A stretch of DNA of 64,000 bases, taken from assembly GCA_020746875.1 (NCBI GenBank), contig JAGTJL010000018.1, positions 1,488,001 to 1,552,000 on the forward strand, in the 5' to 3' direction. The notes below the pieces were generated by a model. That model did no database searches. It was given only the letters and a program-made list of their open reading frames with translations, and was not told where the DNA came from. The position numbers were made by a program, and so were the translations under genes. Of the stretch, positions 32,219 through 45,798 are shown one piece after another. Within the stretch, counting starts at the first letter, position 1, and each line of letters starts with the position of its first letter. Source of the DNA: Rhexocercosporidium sp. MPI-PUGE-AT-0058. Taxonomy: Eukaryota > Ascomycota > Leotiomycetes > Helotiales.

Positions 32219-35200
32219 TTATCCTTTCTTTTTAAAAAATTACGTTTTTGTAATTATAATTATAATAGCATTGTCTTTTAAGTCGTTATAATCGTCGACC
32301 CTAGTATTATATGTTTTTAACTATTAAATTAATACTTTTAGAAGTCTTTTAGCCGCTTTATTATTAAAGTAGAAATTCTTAATTATATAAGGTGCGGTTA
32401 TAATAATCGAATATAAATATTATTATAAGTCTTCGTCGGCGCCTAGCTATTTAATACGGTAAAATAGCTTATTTTTTATAACCTTAAAGCTTAATATAGC
32501 CTTAATTTCTTATTTGTCTTAGTTTAGTAAGAGCTGAATTAGCGCCGGCGTTTATTTTATTTATTTTAATAAGGGATTATTAACGTACTTTTATAGCGAA
32601 TAAGTATGAAATACAGGGTATATAATTTAATCCGCTAATAGCTTTATTTACTTTTTAATTCTTTCCTTCTTTTAAGAGTATTTTAATTAAGTTATATTAT
32701 TTATCAGAGAGTTTCTTTAAAAGACAGTCGATATTCCAATTATAAATGTCGATTAATATTAAGTTATTAACGTCTTAATTAATAGCGCGTCGACTATAAT
32801 TAATTAAACGCTTCATTTTCTTTTATTAAGCTTTTAACGACAATTATATAATTTCTATAACTTCTTTTATATATAAAGCGACTTATAAAGCCTTTTCGCG
32901 GTTAAGCTTTTTTATTGCCGTAATAAGTGGTTCAAGGTTTATTAAGTCCTAAAAAGTCTTTAGTTTTACGTTATTAAGTAATTAAAAAGGCGTGAGATTA
33001 CTAAGGGACTCGTGAGGCAAGGTGAATTATGCGGTATTTATAATAAATAAGAAGTTATTTTAATTATTTTAATAATAATAGTAAAAAGGGCGGAGCCGTT
33101 ACTTAATATATTAGTTTATTATTTTAATTTAGCCGTTAATATTAAGGTTATATGCCGTCGTTAGTTTTATTTTAATACCGAGTATATAATAGTATTCTTT
33201 TTAAAAGAAGGAAACGAATTACGGACTTCGGTTTAAAATAATAGATTTTAATATATTAAAATAACAAGTTTAATAAACGAGGAAAAAGGTAGCTATTCTT
33301 TTAGTTATAATTATATTATAATAAGGTATTAAGACCGGTTTTTTAAATAAGCGGTTTATAATAATTATAATAAAATTATAATTACTTTTATTTAATAATA
33401 ATTTCGTAAAATCTATCGTAAAGTCTTAGTACGGCCGAGCGGGAATAATTAAAAAGTATAAGAAATTAAGTATTTTGTCTCTTTTAGCTTTCTACTGAAA
33501 GTAATTATAATTCGCTATATAGCGGCTTACGTCCGTAAAAAGGCTATTTTAATAGTATTTACGGCTTAATATAACTTTTATTTTTCCGATTCCGGTATAA
33601 GCGATTAAGGATTGCGAGTATATATAACGACGTATAAAGCTCCGGCGGTTTTATAAACACTTTTAAACGGCTTTAAAAAAGAAGCTTATTATTTAATAGT
33701 TTGTAGTTTAAGTCGTTCTCGCGGGCTTTTTGTCGAAAGGGCTTTAGTAAAGGAGACTCTTTATTAGCCGTAAGCACTTAATCGATTACGTCGTATTCCG
33801 CGATATTATATATTATTATAAAGTTAAGGTTTAGCTTTTCCGCGGCAGGTGCTTCCGGGTCGATTAACACGTGATTTTGTTTTAAAGTTTACTCTGCCTC
33901 TTATTTTGCTTTCTGGTTTACTTTTTAGTTTACTTTTTAGTCTATTTCCTGGTCTACTTTTAAAGGAGCTAAAGGGGTAGCTAAGGTAACGGCTATACGA
34001 TTACTCCGTATATACCGTCCTACGATTTCTAGTTAAGCGTTTTACGCTACTATCGAACGGAGAATAGTTTCGTAAAAGAAAGGTATATTTAAATACTTTA
34101 GTTAAGCGGCTTCGGCTAAAGGACGCTCTTTTTTTAAAAGTATTTTATTTATTAGTTTAGTTATTTATTTAGAAAACCACGCTTAATATATTTTTTAATT
34201 AAGTAATCGCAACGGTTTAAAAGAGTCGACAGTTATTAACTAAAGGTTAACGGTAATTAAAGGGTCGATTTTGTCGTTTATAATGAGTTTCTGATTACAA
34301 ATAGCTTGCTTACGAGCCTCTGTTACCGTAAGGTCTTAATCTCTTTAAGAAAGAGTATTAGTAAAAGTATTAATAGTTTTAATATAATATATAATTGTGA
34401 AATAGAATTCCGCGAAGAACTCGGCCTAACGTGTTTATTTAATTATAAAATCTTTAATAATTATAAAGTACTTTAAAGCTTAGTAATTTATATATACGTA
34501 AACGTTTTTTTAAGTATTTAATAATTCCGGGCGGTATTACTTAAACGACCGAAAGATTGTTAATATCTTTTTATTATAAATTAAGTAATTAAACTCGGGA
34601 TTTATTATTATTTTAAAAAAGTAATTTATAAGGTAGAAAATGTCGTCTTCTTAAAGTTAAAATAATACGCTAGTAACGATTCCGTTAAAAGAGTTAGTCT
34701 TTAGCCGCGTTTGCTTTATTAAGTTATAATAATAAAAGATTAGTATAAATTAAAGGGCTTTTTAAAGAGTTTTTTATACGTTTTTATAAGCGTTATTAAA
34801 GTTAAAGGATATATCCTTCTCAGTAAGTATTATAAAAGATCGAGCGATGCGATTGTAATCTTTAATAAACCGGCGGTAGAAGTTATAGAAGCTAAAGTAG
34901 CTTTATACGTCTCGTACGTTGTTAGCGTATTATTAGTCTTTAATTACGCTGACTTTTTTTAGGTTTATTTTTATATTATTAACGTTAATAATAAAACTTA
35001 AGAATTTCGTCTTTTATACGTTAAACTCGGACTTTTTAATATCGACTTAGAATTCGTATATTTATAATATTATTATAACTTTTTTAACGTAAATCTCGTG
35101 CTTTCGGGAGTTAACGAATATATAAAGATATTATTTATATAAGCCGCGCAAAAGTCGTTTAAATACTTTATTAAAATATCGTTAATAAACCGCTAAAAAG

Positions 35201-38200
35201 TCGCCGGGCTATTCGTAAAGCTAAAGGGAAGGACTTTATATTTATACGTTTTATATTAAATGCAGAAGGTTATATAATCTTCGCTCTCGGGGGATATACG
35301 AATATAATAAAAAGCTTATTAAATATTAAGCTTTATAAAAACCTTTACTTTATAAATGCGTGTTATTATCTTATTAATTAAAAGAATTAAGTACGGGTCC
35401 TTTTTAAATAAAGTATTTAATTTTCGGTAATCGACGTAGAGCCGGAGATTGCCGTCGGCCTTTTTAACGAAGAGAATAAGGGCCGTATATAATGCGCTAA
35501 AGGGCTTAATAAAACCTTTATATAAGTTATTAATAATATACCGCTTAATTTTTAATAACTATTCTTTTATTATACGCCGGAGAAGTTTAAAAGATAAGTC
35601 GTTTTCCTTAATAAGCTCGATTTAATAGTTTACGCCTTAATAATACGTTAATAACTTGTTAAAGGCTTATCGAGAAAAGAAAGGAATATACTTTTAATAT
35701 TTAATAAGAAGTTTCTTACTTATTAATTTATTATTTTACGCGTACTTAGCCTTTAGGGCTTTTTCTGAGGTTAAGTCTTTATTTATCGATGTGAGTTTAA
35801 TATTTAATTAGTTTAAGGCCTTTCGCTAGCGGCGAGTTAACTCTTAGTCGATTTTATATATTAATATTATAAAGGTTTTTACTTTATTTGTCTTGGCTTT
35901 TTTAAGTCGGAGGTACGTTATAAATATTATTATTATTAATATAAATAAGATCTTCGTAATAAGTGCCTTTAATTAATAATTTGCCGGAGGAACTCGACAA
36001 GAGTTCCTTCTTTTAAGTAATAATCTTAAGTCACGAGATATTAAGGGGTTTAATTAATTTTCTATAGCTTAAAGGCGCTTTTTAACGTTTTTAATAAAAC
36101 TCGAGGGTTAAGTCGGCGAGGCGCTAACGGTAAGTTATATAAAGATACTTATTTTTAAAGAACCGTCGAGTGCCGTAAGTTTAATTTGCTTTCGGCGGTA
36201 ATTATTTATATTTATAAAAGCGTCTTTTTATTTTATATTAAGTTAATAAGACTTAACGATTAACTTATTAAAACAGTTTATATTAATAAAGACTTACTAG
36301 TTAAAGTACGGTTATATAAGTATATTTAACGGCTATTTTAATCGGTTACGGTTTTTTGTATATAATTACTTTAAGTCGTAATATTCGAGGAACTTTCGAT
36401 TAATTAAGACGTCGGTATTTCTTAAGTTAATTATTAAGAAAGAGAAGTTAATTCGCCGGCAGTCGATAGTTAAAGTAAATAGAATAGCCGTATCGATTAG
36501 CTTACTTTTTTTATTATTATAATTAATTAAAACGATTAGTTAAAGGAGTATTATAAAAGAAATATTAAATTACTTAACGAGTCGGTATACGAGGGAGGTT
36601 TTAATTATATCGAAAATATTCGCTTTGCTATTAATATATATAAGCATTTTAATAAAGAATCTATTGCTTCTTAATTTAATATTAATTAAGAATTGTTATC
36701 TTTTAATAAAAATACGGAAATTAAATACTAAGTCCTTTTATAAGTTATAGCTTACGTTAAAGTATAAGTCTTTACTACGACTTAAGAGTTTTTTAATAGC
36801 TTATTAATTTTTAAATCTTTATTAATAATTAATTAAGAAATCGACTTATTAAGAGCTTAATCTTTTTAGCGCTTAAGGCAGTCGCTAGCTTAATAGCCAG
36901 TCTTATTATAATAAAGGCAAGTGTCGGAGGAGACGTCTTTAAGAGCAAGGGGCGGTATAAAAGACTTAAGGCGGCGGAGGAACGGAGCCAGAGATAGCGA
37001 GCATAAGCGAGCTTCTGGCGACAGTTTATAAATTAATATTAAGGGTCTTTATATTATAATAACTAGCGTAAAAGAGATTATACGCCAGCCTTCTTTTTTA
37101 AGAATGCCGCGCGCGTCGTGGCTATTAAAAGTAACGTTAACTTAAGCCTTATGAGTCGTTATAGCTTCTTTTAACGTAATATTATAAGATTCCCGGTTTA
37201 TAATAATTAGGAATTCGTTAAAAGCCGTATAATTTCCGTTTATTTTATACTTTTTTATATAAATTATACGTTTAAAAGCCAAAGAAATCTTTTTATATAC
37301 GTTCTTAAATTAACGAGAGCGAGTAATCTTATTAATAACCGTATAAAAAGTGAATTTAACTCGGAAATCGTTATAAGTTATACTACTTATTAATAACTAG
37401 TTATATATTCTCTTAATAACTTAGACTCGATTATAATTAAAGAATCGCTAGTCTAAAGCCGTTAAAACGTCGGCGGTAATATTAAAAGTGCTAATAAATT
37501 CGGGGTCTATATATTAAAAGATAATAATCTTTGCTTCGCCGGCGGTGCACTAAAAGTAAGTTTTAATTTATAATATTTTATTTTTAAAATTACTCAAGTA
37601 CTTTTTTATAAATAACTTTATTTTTATCTTTTAAGTATTATACTTAATATCGCCTTTATAGTCGCTAATGGAAATATAAGGATACTTGACTTTAAAAGGC
37701 TTTATAGCTTGAATCGAATTATTTAGCTTTAGTAAATAATAGTCGGTAATTAGCTAGAAGTCCGTCGTAAAAGCACGTATTAATCGGTTATAAGAAAAAA
37801 AAAGAGTACAAGTCTTTTAGTAAAAGTTATTAAGAGTATATTAATCGAAGGCTTATTTAATAGCGGCAGTAATAATAAAGCTAACGGAGATCTCGATTAA
37901 TTAATTTACTTTTACTTATTAAGCGGGGGTAAGGCCTTTTATAATAATATTAAGCTTTAGCGAGGCGTCGAAGTAGTTCTGAGGTTTATTCTTAGAATTA
38001 AAATCGAGTTCTTCGAAGTTATCGGGTTCTTTTATAAAAGTCTTAATTAAAAAGATAAGAGTATTAGTAAAGTTTAGCCGTAAAAGGGCGCTTCTTTTTT
38101 TAAAGCTTTGCCGACGAGAAGGAAAAGTCGGAAGAGATAATAATATAAAGTAAAGAGGTGTTTAAAGTTATTAATCGATTTATTAATTAAATATAAGTCG

Positions 38201-38427
38201 AAGTCGAAGTTCGAAGTCGAATAGCGCGCGTTAAGTTATATAAGGTAGGTTAACGGCAGGAGGTTTTCCAACTTTTTTTAAGGCAATTTATTACTAATAA
38301 AGAAGTATTTATTTATCGAATAAGCCAAAGTATTAAAGTTCGTCGTTAATTTATTATAAAAGTAAGGAGACGTGACGCGCAAGACTTAATAAAATATAAC
38401 GCTTTATAGCGAAGGAGTTATTAGTCT

Positions 38428-38689
38428 TTTTTTATATTACGGCTAACTAAAGGTTAATATAATATAAGAAATAGCTTTATATTTAAACCTAAAGTTACGC
38501 TTAAAATTAAAAAGAAAAAATAAAAAGGAAAAGAAAGCTCTTTATAAAAAAGAGCTTTAATATAAATACACAAAGAGTCCTCCTAGCCTTTCCCGATTAG
38601 GCCTAGCGCTATAATTGCTATGCTAAGGCAATGCTACGAGCGATGCCGAGCTCGCTCGGTTAGAATACGAAGCTCAGGGAATCGTAACA
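38428..38689 (-). repeat. 5' LTR of the minus-strand gypsy element
   Basis: 262 bp; the end is preserved as CGTAACA. It shares the CCTTTCCCGATTAGGCCTAG block with the other copy. Confidence 0.85.
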
Positions 38690-41253
38690 GTTTACTGTCG
38701 CTTTTATTTATAATAAAAAAAGCCGAGTAGTCCTTTATAAGATAATTGCGTTTTATTAATAGGAGACTAAAGTAGTAGTTCGTCTGGGCTTAGAATCGAA
38801 GAAGTGTTTTTGTTTGTCGATAAAGTTTAAGAGAAAAATTAATAAGTTTATATACTTTTTAAAACCTTTTTTAATATTTATATAATATAAAGTATTAATA
38901 TTATATTTTTAAATAATAAACCGGTTGTTTAAAGATAAAGATATATTTATAGCTATTATAAAAAAAGCTTTAAAGTTACTTATGGATTTATAAAAATATA
39001 CTTTTTTTATAATGAATAAGTTACGGGAAAAGACGAGTAAGAGAATTATTATTAAGTTTACTTAAACGGCTATAAACTTTTATTAACTTAATATAATCCG
39101 CTTTTTTACGGCGGGACCTTAACTTCGCCTAGTATATATCCCTTTTATTTAAACAATACGACGCTTTTAACTATTAAACAAATGCACTAGTTTTATAATA
39201 GGTCCGAATAAAGAGATTATATTTCCGACTACTTTAAAATTTTCGAAAAATATTTTAGAAGTCTATATAAAAGTATATTATTTAAATGCCTAATCTTAAA
39301 CTTATACTATTCCGACGCTTTTATATTAATATAATAAGTAAAATTTCACCTTTAAAATAATTATAATATTAAATTCGTTAAAAAAATAAAGAAATCTCGG
39401 CCCTTAAATAAAGTAGACGCTAAATACCCTAAAATTAAGAGGGTCAGAAGCGTTATTAAGCACGAACAAAATATTAGAGAATGCTTTAAACTAATATACG
39501 AATTTATATATTAGACGGCGGAACAATAGTATCGAAAGAGCTATAATGCCTTAAATTTAATAGTTATTCGTTTTGCTTTTTTAAATACGTTATTAACTGC
39601 TCTTTCGACAGCTTTATTAACGCCCCTTTTACTTAATTTGAGGGCGTTAACGCTAATAACTAACGTATGCGGGAGTGCAATTTATATATTAGTATTATAA
39701 ATTCTTAATGACGTTAATAATAATATTAATTCTTTTCTTCTTTTTATATTAAATACCGCCGCACTTATTAAAGAAAACACAACTCGTTTATTACTACGTT
39801 TAAGCGTTATTATTACCTCCCGTGAATCGGACTCCGTGACGGAGTCTTTTGAGGTATATAATATAAGGTCGGAATATAATGTAATTAAAGTAGAGGACCT
39901 TATAGACTTCGACGAAAAGTCTTAAACTTTAAAGGCTAATAAGTCTTTTATATATATTATTACAGCTCTAAGTATATATTAATAACATCGATATTTCGGA
40001 GACTTAAGTTTGATTAAAATATAAGAGCTTTTATTCCCTTAGCGGACGATAGTAATTAGTTAGATCTTTCAACTATTAAAAACACTTTACCTAACGAGAA
40101 GCCATTAACAAAGTCAATTAATATTCTAATTTATAAAGATATAGTTATTAGAAAAAGAAGGCGTAAATACTTTAATGAAGATTTTATATTTATTAGCGAC
40201 TCGTTAAATTTAAATAATTCGAGACTGCTTATTTAATCTTTATATTATTTACTTATTATAAATTAAATTTATAGAATATTCTTAATCGCAAAGAGTTACC
40301 TGATTTACATATTAATAGAGCTTATAATAGTCTTAGTAACGGCTTTATAAAAGACATATTTATTTTTTATTAAGACCTAGAATATTAATAGCTTAATAAA
40401 TAAGTTATTTAGGAAACTAAGCCATTTGCTATAGACCCCGAGGATAACTAGTTCGAAGTTAAACGAGTTATAAATAATTAAGTTGTCCCGATTAGTCGAG
40501 GGAGGCGGAAGAAAATGATTACTTAATATTAGGTTAAGTGGAAAGGATATTTAAAAGATAATAATACTTAGGTTAATAAGGCTGATATGCACGAGGATTT
40601 TATTAAGGCTTATATAATAAGAAAGGGCTTAGATTGAAGTTATATTATATATAAAATCACTTAAAGGCACGTGTCGGTCGTTCTTTCTTTATCTTGTTTT
40701 ATCTATACATAATCATATTCTCCATCCTTCTTTAATAAATTGCGAGTTTTTGGGCATTAACAGCAGAGCGATACTGAGTAACGGTATAATAGATAGAATT
40801 ATAGTAAATTTCGACGTGAGTCCGCCGCAAACGCTCATTTCGGCCACTTACTTATGCGTTGACTCTTGAAGAGTAGAAGCTGGTCCGAGGAAGGTTGTTT
40901 TAAGGAATTTGAACGAATCCGACTTGAATTTAATATAAAAAATATATATTACCACGCTAGTAATTATTATTTGAATAACGCGTTATTTAAAGAAGGAACT
41001 CCAGGTCTAAGAAATGCAAACTATTAAGAATATATATCGCTTAGAATTATTAGTAAGTATAAAAGTTTATAACGTCTTTTTAATTAATAAATTATGTAAA
41101 AATCCTAATAATCTTTTATTAAGCTAAGAGTAAAATATCTTTTTATTAATTAATATTATAAGTAACGATAAGTAGTGTTATATATAGGATCAGGCTCACT
41201 CTTTACTGTATTAAGCAAAAGCTATAACGACGTAAGAGAGCACCGATATTTAA
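38690..41253. mobile_element. AT-rich transposon remains, not classified
   Basis: Stops in all frames. A better-preserved stretch at 40660-40940 (TTGGGCATTAACAGCAGAGC, GTTGACTCTTGAAGAGTAG) resembles the end of an LTR followed by a primer-binding region, but no partner copy was found in the window. Ghost coding around 39200-39560 was not identified. Confidence 0.35.
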
Positions 41254-42075
41254 ATATATAAAAGTGCGTATTAAATAATAAACGGTATTAAATCTTATAA
41301 GTTTAATATAAAGAAAACTAAAAATATAAAAAGGAAAAGAAAAAAGGGCGAAAGCTTTTTACTTTTTATACTTAAGTCTTTTATTAATTTACTTTAAGCC
41401 CCTAAGCCTACCCCGTATTTGTCCCGTGCTCTTGGTAAGAGTTCTTTTATAGATCGACTCTTATATATACGAGTAGCGATTTAAAAGGAATAAGATAAAG
41501 TTATAATAAAGGAGATTCGTACACGTATTAGAAGTATACTTAACTAATATTAGCGCCTTAGAAATAACGGTAGAAAGGCTATTAAAATAGCCCTTTAGTA
41601 ATGTGTAATTAAATAAATAGCATTTGTTAGTTTTTAACCCCCTTTGTTAAGGCTCGCCTAATTAGCGTGCGTATCGAATTATGACACCCACTAGTGACGT
41701 TCTTACCAGCTTATTTATATAGCTTCTCGTTGTAGGTTATATTATCTTATTAAGAGCATTTATATTTATTCGCAACTCTCGAGTGCTTTTAAAAGAAGCT
41801 AGAGTTATAAGTAAGGTAATCGTAAACGCGGCTTAAACGTAGCCGGTGTTATTAGTGTGAGAGTCGATCCATTAAGGAACTCTCACTAGGAGCACGGGGC
41901 AGATACGGAACGGACTTAGGGGTTCGTAGTAGACTAGTAAAAGACTTAAGTATAAGAAGCCGAGGGCTTTTGCCTTTTCTTTTTTTTTTTATATATTTTT
42001 AGTTTTCTTTATATTAAACTTATAAGATTTAATACCGTTTACTATTTAATTCGCACTCTTATATATATAACGACA
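41254..42075. repeat. Two LTR-like copies in inverted orientation (about 230 bp arms)
   Basis: 41254-41490 is an inverted, diverged copy of about 41847-42075. Shared blocks include GTATTAAATCTTATAAGTTT, GTATACTTAAGTC-type sequence, CCCCTAAG, CCCCGTGCTC and GATCGACTCT. The right arm begins TGTTATTAGTGTGAG and ends TATAACGACA, so it looks like a complete solo LTR of about 229 bp. The spacer is about 355 bp. Confidence 0.65.
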
Positions 42076-42782
42076 TAAGGAATTACAAACTAATACGGCA
42101 TATGGGAATGCTATCGTATGATATTCGATGATCGAGCCTATAAGTCTAGTACGAAGGAAACCAAAAGTATGAAGGGAAAAGAAGAGGATCGCGATACTGA
42201 TCCTACTACTATATAACCCTTGAGATTTGCCACCCCCTGAATCCAACCCTAAAACCCACCCGATACGGCACCGTATACCCATGATGATCATATGGATCGT
42301 CACAATATGCTCAGATATCGGTGCTTTCTTGTGTCGTTACAATTAGTTGCGTCGATATATTGTATTATAAGCGCTTTTAGAATATATTAGCTTTAATACA
42401 AATAGAATGCGAATTACAAATAATTACTTAATAAAATCATTATATAATTATCTCCAAACCGCAATTAGAAGAATACTAAACTCTTTAAAAGCCAGGTATA
42501 TTAAACTCGCTCGCTAGCCTTATTATCACGATTATTAGTATTTATATTACCTAGAATAAGTTTTAGTCTTGTACAGCAATTATTACGGCAGTTATTATAG
42601 GAACCTGCTCTTACATATTCATAATTCTATTTTTCATTAATTATTTTTAGAATTTAAGATATATGAAGAAAGAATATACAAGATTATTTCAGGCCGAAAG
42701 CCAAGACGAGAAAAAAGAAGCTAATTAAGAACGCTTTTAGTTTAGTAGTTTAACTCTAATCTCACATCTTTATTCTATTATC
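42076..42782. other. Mixed intergenic DNA inside the island
   Basis: 42076-42330 has near-normal composition (an 85-codon open frame on the minus strand without recognisable domain). 42330-42780 is AT-rich. No gene is supported. Confidence 0.35.
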
Positions 42783-42910
42783 GGTTAGTAAACCTTGCCG
42801 CTCAGACCCTAATCACCCTCGGCTCACCCTTAGCTCGGCCACCTCACCTGAGCTACCTGCCTGAGCAACCTGAGCAGTCCCTAAGTAAACTGAGCTTAGA
42901 GTGTTTATAT
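42783..42910 (+). repeat. CCTGAGCACC-rich repeat, right copy bordering the transposon island
   Basis: Same orientation as 28726-28975; starts GGTTAGTAAACCTTGC and contains the identical 22-bp segment at 42809-42830, then ACCTGAGCTACCTG-type decamers. Confidence 0.6.
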
Positions 42911-43052
42911 AACCCTAAGCGAAGCTAGTACGGGCTAGAGTCAACCCTCGCGCACCTTCCCTGCCCTGGCAAGTGACAATAATTGAAAGGAATACCCGAC
43001 GAGGATGAGATTGCTACTATTTACAAAGTCTTGAGTACACTGATCCATTCCT

Positions 43053-44816
43053 CTATTCACTATGAAGTACCACAAACTCGTCCACAGCCTCAAGATACAC
43101 AGCCATTGGATGTGCCCTAACACTTCCAAAAGCCAGAGTCTGCCACAAATCCTGCGATATTCTATACGCATGCACCTGTGCTCCACCTTCCTCATCCGAA
43201 GTGTCTTGCAAAATGACAATCTGCCCATAATTGAAAGTAGTCGGTCTGCCAAAATCCCACGGATCTCCAGACGGATGCTCCGCGCTCTCTCCGTACAATG
43301 CCAACAGTGATCTGATATAGTTCTTCTCTGCTCGTGGTACTATATCGCCGTAATTCACCACATTGAGAGTCATGCCTGCAGATGCATCAAGGTCCGTGGT
43401 GACGGCACTGTGGGGCGCGAGGACTGGAGGCGCGGCGAAGGTTATGCAATGGATCTTATGAAAGGCTTGGATGATTTCGGGGCAGTGATTGCGGATACGG
43501 GCACATATCAGTGCCGCCAATCCACCTCCAGCTGAATGTCCAGTGAACAGAAGTTCAGGGGAATTTTTCGGGTCATTGGTTGCCGTAACAAGCGCTTGAC
43601 ATTCGGACTTGATTTTTGAACAGATCGCAGGTAGCATGCGTTTCGCAACTCGTAGCAGACCCTGATGAGCCTTCACAGGATCATCGCATTCCGAATCCTG
43701 TCAAATTTGTTAGTATTATTAGTGTCAAACAAGGATCCGCTCCGAGATTGTACCAGAAAATCACCTGTAGGCTCAAGGTCGCCGTCCAGATTCACTAACC
43801 AATCTACTAAGGAAATTGTGCCTCTTATGGCAACAACCAGCAACTGGTCTTCCCCTGTTGTTCGCGATGTGATCATGCAAGCTTTAATCATCCCGTCGAC
43901 TGAGGCTTTAGACACTTCTTTCGCAACTTCGAGTACATTTAACGAGGGGCTGGCATTGGCTGCGGTTGGTTGTTCGTTGCCTGATATCCCAGTATCCTCA
44001 TAGGCCGCTTTGGAACACTTCGCTGCGAGCTGAACGAGATGTGTTAAATGAGGTAGGGTTCGAAGGCTATATGGGAAAGTTAGCAATAAAAGTGCATCGG
44101 GAGAGTTTTTACTGACAAGTTGCAGTCCTTCGTATCGTCGGGCAGCTTGCTATTTGTAGTTGCTTCAGTGACCTCTTCTAGCCCCTCTGTGACCGTGGCC
44201 CAGGTGCCTGCAAAGTACACAGTGAGTTTCCCTTTTCACCAAAGAAACGTTCGAGGACTAGAAGCAAGCGTACATACCTTCACTGATACCAGCCTGAAGA
44301 CTGTCATCAATAATCTGCAGTATCTCCTGCACATTCCCAGATGCGCCTGCCGATGTTTGTGAGCCATCAGCTGATGATTCACGGTCTTGGAATCCGCCAA
44401 AACCTCCATCAATTCCACAGGATGTGCCTTTTATGATGGCTGACGATGTCATCCAGTATGCCCAAGAAGACCCTGGAACAGGATCATCTTTCTTGGGGGG
44501 ATGGATTTCAAGATGGAATCGAAATGAGGCAGTGGTCGAGTTGCCTAAAGCATACGGGCCTGATGCGACGGCTACGGTTGTGTCGACACTAGACACAACC
44601 GAAGCATGAGATTCTTAAGGCTCAGGAGGGTCCATCGTTATCGATATGCGGGCGGTCTGGCGGCTTTAATTCATCATCGATAATAGCCATACGTGTGAGG
44701 CGTCCGTGAGGGTAGGATGAAGGAGGAACTGTTCGATTGCGACTCAGATAATTGTTATGACAAACCTGGACTTCGAATTGAGTTATAGGAGGCTCATACA
44801 GGAGTGAGATGAACAC
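43053..44816 (-). CDS. Class 3 (fungal-type) lipase family protein
   Basis: Exons read on the minus strand: 44613-44278, 44207-44117, 44066-43754, 43697-43053, with agreeing phases; an upstream exon ending at 44693 fits the phase but its ATG was not found, so the 5' end is open. The core reads LVVAIRGTISLVDWLVNLDG (the lipase_3 RGT block), DDPVKAHQGLLRVAKRM, then LLFTGHSAGGGLAALI with the nucleophile Ser in GHSAGG, HCITFAAPPVL, and NVVNYGDIVPR containing the catalytic Asp region; a late VRAHPMAVYLEAV supplies the His. This is the usual order for lipase_3 proteins acting on ester bonds of acylglycerols or similar lipids. No signal peptide was seen, so intracellular action is likely. It lies between the transposon island and a HET fragment and is free of RIP-type stops. 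Confidence 0.8.
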
Positions 44817-45798
44817 AACCCATCAGAGGAAATCTATGCCCTTATATTGAGGATCCAAAATTGGCTCTCTCACAAACCCTTGTAACGAACTGGAAGGCAC
44901 GGGTCTGTGCGCTACAGGGCATTTCACAGCTAAATGAAAAATAATAATTCTTGCGCAAAATAACAATTCGAAAATCTAGTTAAAATAAAGACAGATATAC
45001 TTCTTCTTTATCGTGTATTTCAATAATAAAGCAAAACTATTAAGCGTTCGTTGATATATTTAAGCGTGGACTCGTCTACTTTGTATTTTCTAAGCCTGAA
45101 AGTGCCTCGCGAAACCGCCTGTAGACCACAGGCCCGTGCCTCCGGGTTCGTAAGGGGAGCAGAAGGCAACACGTAAATCTATAACCCCTCATGAAGCTGT
45201 GGAAATGTTGCTTTAGAGCAGAACGGCATGCTTTTATACAAAACATAGGGAGCGAGGTGTTTGTGCTTAGACCTTACTGTGGCACTAGGTTTGTGAAGTC
45301 AGTATTCTGTGCACTTCGGTTACGGACTCAGGCGTGCGGTTGCTGTCATTATTCTGCCTACTGTCAAAGATTCAAACACACTCCAAGCTCCTTGCCTAAC
45401 ATCTCCGTTCCTAAAATCCTAGAATCCCTCCTTTCTTTTCCACCTCTTCTGTCTATTCTACTCCTCGGCTTATCTTGTCTTGAAGTTGAGGATCCATCAC
45501 ACTGCTCGCTTCCCTCCAAAGACGCCAATGCGAGTTTTCGTCGACCGTTCCCAGTGCCGTTCTGTCCTATAGCTGGAGCGTGGGAGAGTGTATATAGATA
45601 ATCTCACTGCTCAACTGTCCTACTTGACCTCTGAGGGCTTGGTGCAGACAAACGGAATTCACTGTTGAAGCGTCACTGAATAAAGCTCTCGTGCCAATGG
45701 AGATTCACTCCCGGCGAGATGAAGAGTAAGAATGACAGCCCGGATCGGTTCAAGCTAAATAGACCCTATTATCTAAAGGAACTACTTATTAATATCGC
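44817..45798. other. Intergenic region, no supported gene
   Basis: 44930-45060 is AT-rich. An open frame at 45191-45601 (136 codons, plus strand) has no recognisable domain and odd composition. A TATA-like TATATAGATA lies at 45590. Probably the lipase 5' flank and the HET fragment 3' flank. Confidence 0.4.

Larger units (their letters stand above)
31958..38689 (-). mobile_element. Ty3/gypsy LTR retrotransposon, RIP-inactivated
   Basis: Direct LTRs of about 261 bp (31958-32218 and 38428-38689) begin TGTTTATATTACGG and end near CGTAACA, giving a 6.7-kb element. Coding remains lie on the minus strand, so 38428-38689 is the 5' LTR. A zinc knuckle ghost CLYYNKTGY-ASDC is near 36880-36920. Reverse transcriptase LILFVKKADGNLRLYVDYRK is near 35420-35490, a classic gypsy block. 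Stops are dense. No matching target duplication was found (TAGTT before, GTTTA after). Confidence 0.85.

Noticed and set aside
28976..42900. CRISPR-like or tRNA arrays in the repeat-rich island
   Set aside because: The only regular spacing is a three-unit 19-20 bp tandem repeat and decamer repeats without spacers; no CRISPR organisation, and not expected in a fungus.
45191..45601. 136-codon plus-strand frame between lipase and HET fragment
   Set aside because: No recognisable domain, unusual composition, no clear promoter or introns; reported only as part of the intergenic region.
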